The position numbers and the translations under genes are program-made. Shown here piece by piece: positions 59,711 to 64,000 of a DNA stretch of 64,000 nucleotides. The stretch comes from Liolophura sinensis (Eukaryota; Mollusca; Polyplacophora; Chitonida; Chitonidae), in the NCBI RefSeq assembly GCF_032854445.1, contig NC_088297.1:9200163-9264162 (forward strand), in the 5' to 3' direction. The notes beneath the pieces were generated by a model. That model had not been told where the DNA came from. It saw only the letters and a program-made list of their open reading frames with translations, and searched no databases. The number at the start of each line of letters is the position of its first letter. Positions within the stretch are counted from its first letter, which is position 1.

Positions 59711-60228
59711 CAATTTATTCCTTTCGGCGCCTTTGTCCGAACATTAACGCACGACCCCGCTGTCCGCACTTGACGTAACTATAATAATGTTCCGTTGAGG
59801 ACGCGATGATTGATTGATTAATTTATTGGTTTCACGCCATACTATAAGTGGAGGAGACCGGAGTGCACCGACCTTTGGCAGGTGGCAACCCCCCTGACTG
59901 GCCGCAGTAGAAACAACCCTATGAAGCAATGGTTGTATTGTTTCGTCACTAAGCCACATAGCTTAAAAGAAAAGACAATAAATAATTCTTTAGCAAAAAT
60001 GATAAAAACAGCCCTAAATGGTCAAAGACATTTTTTTTTTTTGCTCGCGAGCTAGGCGAACGCTGCTAACAAACCTTCCCACATGTGATCGGAGAGGAAA
60101 CCAGCATGAGCCCCACTGAATATTTCACACGCATACCCGTCAGCCCTAGGGGGTGAGGTCATTATACTGCAGGCTTATTCTGATATTTCTCACGTTCGCC
60201 TCAGGAATTATGATCAAGTACTGTGGTT
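59711..60228. other. No gene recognised; possible SINE scraps
   Basis: 59815-59900 (ttattggtttcacgccatac, then ggcaggtggcaacccccc) and 60060-60110 (aaccttcccacatgtgatcg, gagaggaaaccagcatgag) look like dismembered SINE-A-like pieces. A run of about 12 T at 60030-60041 separates them. Confidence 0.4.
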
Positions 60229-60385
60229 TATTTATTTATTTATTTATTGTATTGTTGTTAAACGCCATTTCAACGTCATTTTTATTTATACGATGATGGT
60301 CAGTTTTATGGATTAAGGAAACCGGAGATCCCAGGTAAAACCACCGACCTTTGGAAAGTTAATGACGATATTTTCCCACGTGTAA
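60229..60385 (-). mobile_element. SINE related to SINE-A, diverged
   Basis: (TTTA)n tail, tgttgttaaacgccatttca, ttatacgatgatggtcag, tttatggattaaggaaaccg and accaccgacctttgg. It looks like a separate subfamily. Confidence 0.6.
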
Positions 60386-60725
60386 CGTATAGATAGATGT
60401 ATATATGCTACCTACAATCTGCAAACGAAGCAAATCTAAAATAATCTATTTAATAACAGTTAAAACCTTTATAAAGTTGATTTTCAAAAAAATAATACAT
60501 AAAGGTAATCCGTCCATAAACTTCACTGAAAATGGTTTAATATGCCATAATGTATAAGGGGGGTACTTCCTTAGTTTGTAATTAGGACTGAGCATGTGCA
60601 TCAAAACATATAACACCTGTTCCCTTTGCTTCTTAGAAGAGAAAAGCATGTAGTGTTACAGGAGTTAATTTATATTATTATTCGCATAATAATTTTGTGG
60701 ATATATCAAGTGGGCGGTGCATTCT

Positions 60726-61210
60726 TCAGTTTGGTGTCCCTTTAGCCGACAGATGTTTCCGTCTCAACCAAAGGGCTCGCTGACTTCTTGCGAACACTGA
60801 GGACTTGCAAAGAGAGTGTGGATACTTGTGGTCACGCAAAAACCTGTCTAGCAGAGACCGGAAGTTCTTCAGCGACGCCTGTTCATAGTCACTTCCATCT
60901 GGTCGCCGGAGCGTGGAGAAGTACTCGGTGAGGTAGTTGTCCAGATCTTCGGCCGGCATCTCTTCCATCGGTCTGGCTTCTTCGTACCTTCGCCACCACC
61001 AGCGTTCCAGCGCGCCCACCGCACGCACCATGTTCCCCACTGCCGCCCTACACCGGTTCTCCACCGGAACTACCCGTTCCCAGATCCGCCGGTTGTCCAA
61101 GCGGTCAATCGCCGACGTATTCAAACCGCCGCCTGGAATCATCTCTGTCCCTCCATGGACGGTACGTAATACAGAAGAAGTTGCGGGCTGATCCGACCAA
61201 CACTCTGAAC
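60726..61210 (-). CDS. Terminal exon homologous to C1-C3, opposite strand
   Basis: On the minus strand an acceptor (gtgtcttttctacag) ends at 61211. The exon starts in phase 1 (G|GT) exactly as C1-C3 do, and runs 485 nt to a stop. It gives about 161 residues, against 162, 185 and 170 in the others. The domain includes NRCRAAVGNMVRAVGALERW, then MPAEDLDNYLTEYFSTLRRP, DGSDYEQASL, LLDRFLRDHKYPHSLC and RALWLRRKHLSAKG. The stop follows within a few residues, so the catalytic half is again missing. GC content is high, like C1. Upstream exons should lie beyond the right edge, unless this is an orphan exon. It shares the SPxF/AR-type ending of the DUF3504 core-binding region most clearly of all copies. 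Confidence 0.78.
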
Positions 61211-61299
61211 CTGTAGAAAAGACACAAACCACATAAAGATGTTTAATGCTTTTAGACATGTATGGATACACTTGCATACACTGCAAAAGTTTTGGCTCA

Positions 61300-61755
61300 C
61301 GACCGAACAGTTCTGGTTCCCTACTGCAGTTCTGGCTCAATACCACACAATTCTGACTCACTACCGTACAGTTGTGGTTTACGACTGCAGTTCTGGCTCA
61401 ATACCACACAGTTCTGACTCACTACCGTACAGTTGTGGTTCACGACACCAGATCTGGCTCAATACCACATAGTTCTGACTCACTACCGAACAGTTCTGGT
61501 TCACTACTGCAGTTCTGGCTCAATACCACACAGTTCTGACTCACTATCGAACAGTTCTGGTTCACAGCTGCAGTTCTGGCTCAATACCACACAGTTCTGA
61601 CTCACTATCGAACAGTTCTGGTTCACTACTGCAGTTCTGACTCAATACCACACAGTTCTGCCTCACTATCGAACAGTTCTGGTTCACAGCTGCAGTTCTG
61701 GCTCAATACCACACAGTTCTGACTCACTACCGTACAGTTCTGGTTCACGACTGCA
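61300..61755. repeat. ~61-bp minisatellite, about seven copies
   Basis: The unit resembles ctgcagttctggctcaatac, cacacagttctgactcac, taccgtacagttctggttca. Each unit is itself three variants of an ~20-bp cagttctggctca motif. It lies directly upstream (minus sense) of the 61.2 kb acceptor, in the presumed intron. Confidence 0.92.
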
Positions 61756-61789
61756 CAGCTTTGTCTCACCATTGTACAATTCAGTGATG

Positions 61790-61932
61790 TGGCTGCTGTC
61801 GTGCGGTCCTGGATTATGCGGTTTAGTCATGAAATTGTCGTATGCAGAATATTGAGGGACACCGCTATATGGCTGTAATAATGTCAGTGGCCTTATGCCA
61901 TAACCATTCATTCATTCATTTATTCATTCAGA
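61790..61932 (+). mobile_element. SINE-D-like remnant with ATTC tail
   Basis: tatatggctgtaataatgtc, agtggccttatgccataacc, then (ATTC)n. It is related to 9898-9982. The 5' limit is uncertain. Confidence 0.5.
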
Positions 61933-63044
61933 GTTCCTTGGAACATTTATCTATACCGACTGAAATTTAATAAAGAATACATGAGAAAAACACGAATGTC
62001 TAACTCTTCACACAAAAGTTTTTCTATTGGAAACAAAGCTAATGTAGAACATAGGTATTTGTGTCGCAAACTCTGAAACAATCAAACAATTACAATTTAA
62101 GCAAAATCCGGAACCTGTGTTAATAGCCCAACACATCTAGCATATGTTACCGTCAATCGTACACACAATAAACATATGTTTAGTAAAAGAAATGTTTTCT
62201 TTCCACGATCTGCTGGATAAGACAGTCAAAAATGGAAAGTTAACTAAAACCATTTACAGCCCGATTCTTGTGCACGACCTGTTGCACGTAACACTTAGGG
62301 AATCAAACATAATCAACTACTGCACTTAACGATCAAACAATCAATCTATATCTCCAAAAACAAAAACAACATTTTATAGTTTTTGTCATCCACATAATCA
62401 AAATCTAACATTGTTTTACTTTTTTGCTTCTATGTACTGCCCACATTCGTACCTGTTTGAAACAGCAATATCAGTGTTCACAATTACACACCATTACATG
62501 TCATTTTTAACACGATTTTTGTGCACGATAATCTTCTTTACATAAAATCTTAGTTTATGCAACGGTGGGTCCCAATTAATGGCGCCGAACATGAATATAC
62601 ACAAAAACACTAAACAAATAAATAAATAAACAGATTTTTTTAAATCTTCCAAAAAAATATTACTTTATACAATAAATACAAAACGCCTATATACGCTGTA
62701 TTTGGTTAAAACTTACTAAACTTTAGGCAACTTCTCTCATAAATCAGAGAAAACAGGTGATGAAAACAAGTGAAGGAAAAAATGAGTTATGAAAAAACGA
62801 CTCTAAAGTTTCGTGAAAGTAGCACTCAAACATGATGCAAATGCACGAAACAAAGGGGCATTTATAATGAAGTTGACGAATAATATTGAAACACAAAAAA
62901 GGAATACCTTATCAAAGCGGATTTCTGAGTCACAAAAAATTAATTAATTAAAATAATTTGGTCAGTAATTAAAACAATGCCCACGATTATAACAATCAGC
63001 CGAAGACAAAGTTAGTAGATTCTTTCTAACCAGTCTCATGAATG
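61933..63044. other. No gene recognised (presumed intron of the minus-strand gene)
   Basis: AT-rich. The frame at 62144-62329 has no motif. No exon is supported. Confidence 0.4.
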
Positions 63045-63600
63045 TACCTCACAGAGAGCCTGGAGTCTACCACTAGTGAAGTCTATTGCGCATGGATGGA
63101 ATCTATTGCGTATGGAGTTATGACTCACAGCGTCTATTGCGCATGGATGGAATCTATTGCGTATGGAGTTTATGACCCACTGAGTCTACTGCGTATGGAT
63201 GCGCGCGGGAGTATAGTGCCCTTAGAATCGATTGCTCTCATAAGAAGACAAAATGCTCCAACTGTCGTCCAACGCAGGTTACATTACACTTCTTCTTACA
63301 GTTCCCCCTTTCTGGTTTCCACTATGTTTTTAGCTGCGTACCTCACAGAGAGCCTGGAGTCTACTACTAGTGGAGTCTATTGCGCATAGATGGAATCTAT
63401 TGCGTATGGATGTAATCTCTTGCGTATGGAATTTACGACCCACACAGTCTACTGCGCATGGATGCGTGCGGGAGTATAGTGCCAATAGAATCGATTGCTC
63501 TGATAAGAAGACAAAATGCTCCAACTGCCGTCCAGTACATTGCACTTCATCTTACAGTTCCCCCTTTCTGGTTTCCACTATGTTTTTAGCTGCATTAGGA
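63045..63600. repeat. Direct duplication of ~270-300 bp with internal sub-repeats
   Basis: 63045-63337 and 63343-63597 both begin gtacctcacagagagcctgg and end tttctggtttccactatgtt followed by tttagctgc. Inside, gtctattgcgcatggatgga and tctattgcgtatggagtt recur two or three times. Open frames across it are repeat artefacts. Confidence 0.9.
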
Positions 63601-63639
63601 TCGGCTCTCAAAGTTCCTGCTACCTTCATTTTCAATACA

Positions 63640-64000
63640 GTGATCTGACTCTTCTTGAAAAATCTAGATTTGCTCAGACCACATGTGCATCAGTGGTCTC
63701 GCAGAAATAGGTCTACCCGACTACGCGTTGCCAGCGTGTACATATAGCCGTGTTCCGGTACACTCGGACTCATTTGCTCCGTGAAATACCACGCCGAGGT
63801 AGCCGTCCAGATCGGCCGCTGAGATGGCCTCAACGGTCGATGCTCATCATACATGTGTTCGCACCAGCGTTCCAGTCGTTGTACAACGCTCGTCATGTTT
63901 TTTTTTTTTTTTTTTTTTTTTTTAGCGTGGAACGTGGCCGGTTCATGTTCAGCAGACGAAGCACCACGTTAAGTTTGCCCGAACGTTGCCTAGATGGAGA
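63640..64000 (-). pseudogene. Broken homologue of the terminal exons (core-binding-like domain)
   Basis: On the minus strand VVLRLLNMNRPRST (63970-63930) matches the LRxRILNxDQKxS start of the domain. An A-run of 26 bases (63923-63898) follows and breaks the frame. Then comes MTSVVQRLERWCEHM, a frame change near 63840, and EAISAADLDGYLGVVFH. A second frame change leads to SRVDLFLRDH. A stop codon stands where other copies have the residue before YPxSL. LSKSRFFKKSQ after that stop still matches the LCKSSVFARSQ region of the 61 kb copy. At least three lesions are present. The exon's 5' end lies at or beyond the window edge. Confidence 0.7.

Noticed and set aside
63042-63710. Open frames with repeated YCAWMESIAYGV-like peptides
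   Set aside because: They come from the direct duplication and its sub-repeats. There is no start or splice logic and no homologue.

Overview
The window is animal (metazoan) nuclear DNA. It is AT-rich, dense in short interspersed elements and tandem repeats, and its few protein-coding pieces are exons flanked by splice signals. The repeats include tRNA-headed SINEs ending in ATAA or CACT tails and LINEs of the L1/Tx1 and CR1/jockey kinds. Together with sarcoplasmic-calcium-binding/calexcitin-like EF-hand exons, these suggest a marine lophotrochozoan, most likely a mollusc or possibly a brachiopod. The species cannot be fixed from the sequence alone.

Layout. 1-6.2 kb: two copies of a dispersed repeat, the left one split by about 2.5 kb containing a decayed CR1-type LINE, followed by a ~100-bp tandem array. 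7.7-8.3 kb (-): last exon of an EF-hand protein. 9-16.7 kb: SINEs, (TA)n tracts and a foldback MITE. 16.9-29.0 kb (+): the main gene. 29-36 kb: SINEs and minisatellites. 36.2-36.7 kb (+): a second EF-hand exon, paralogous to the first and exactly the same length (537 nt). 40.4-45.6 kb (+): a nearly full-length but disabled L1/Tx1-type LINE. 46.8-53.3 kb: minisatellites, one of them interrupted by a long foldback element and a SINE. 57.0-57.3 kb (+): a decayed fragment of a Crypton-type tyrosine recombinase catalytic domain. 60.7-64.0 kb (-): one intact and one broken homologue of the terminal exons of the main gene.

The most interesting system is the gene at 16.9-29.0 kb. Two 5' exons (A and B) both end in phase 1. 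Three downstream exons (C1, C2, C3) each start in phase 1 after a good acceptor, encode a similar ~110-residue domain and end in their own stop codon. A+B joined to any one C exon gives an uninterrupted frame of 396, 419 or 404 codons. The shared domain resembles the N-terminal core-binding (SAM-like) half of Crypton/DUF3504 tyrosine recombinases (the ZMYM2/QRICH1/KIAA1958 relatives). Every copy stops where the catalytic half would begin. This is an alternative-last-exon locus built from catalytically empty recombinase DNA-binding modules, in layout like insect lola or mod(mdg4). Two further homologous exons lie on the opposite strand at the right edge. The ends of exons A and C2 have each seeded tandem arrays; the exon A array repeats the 5' splice site about fifteen times.
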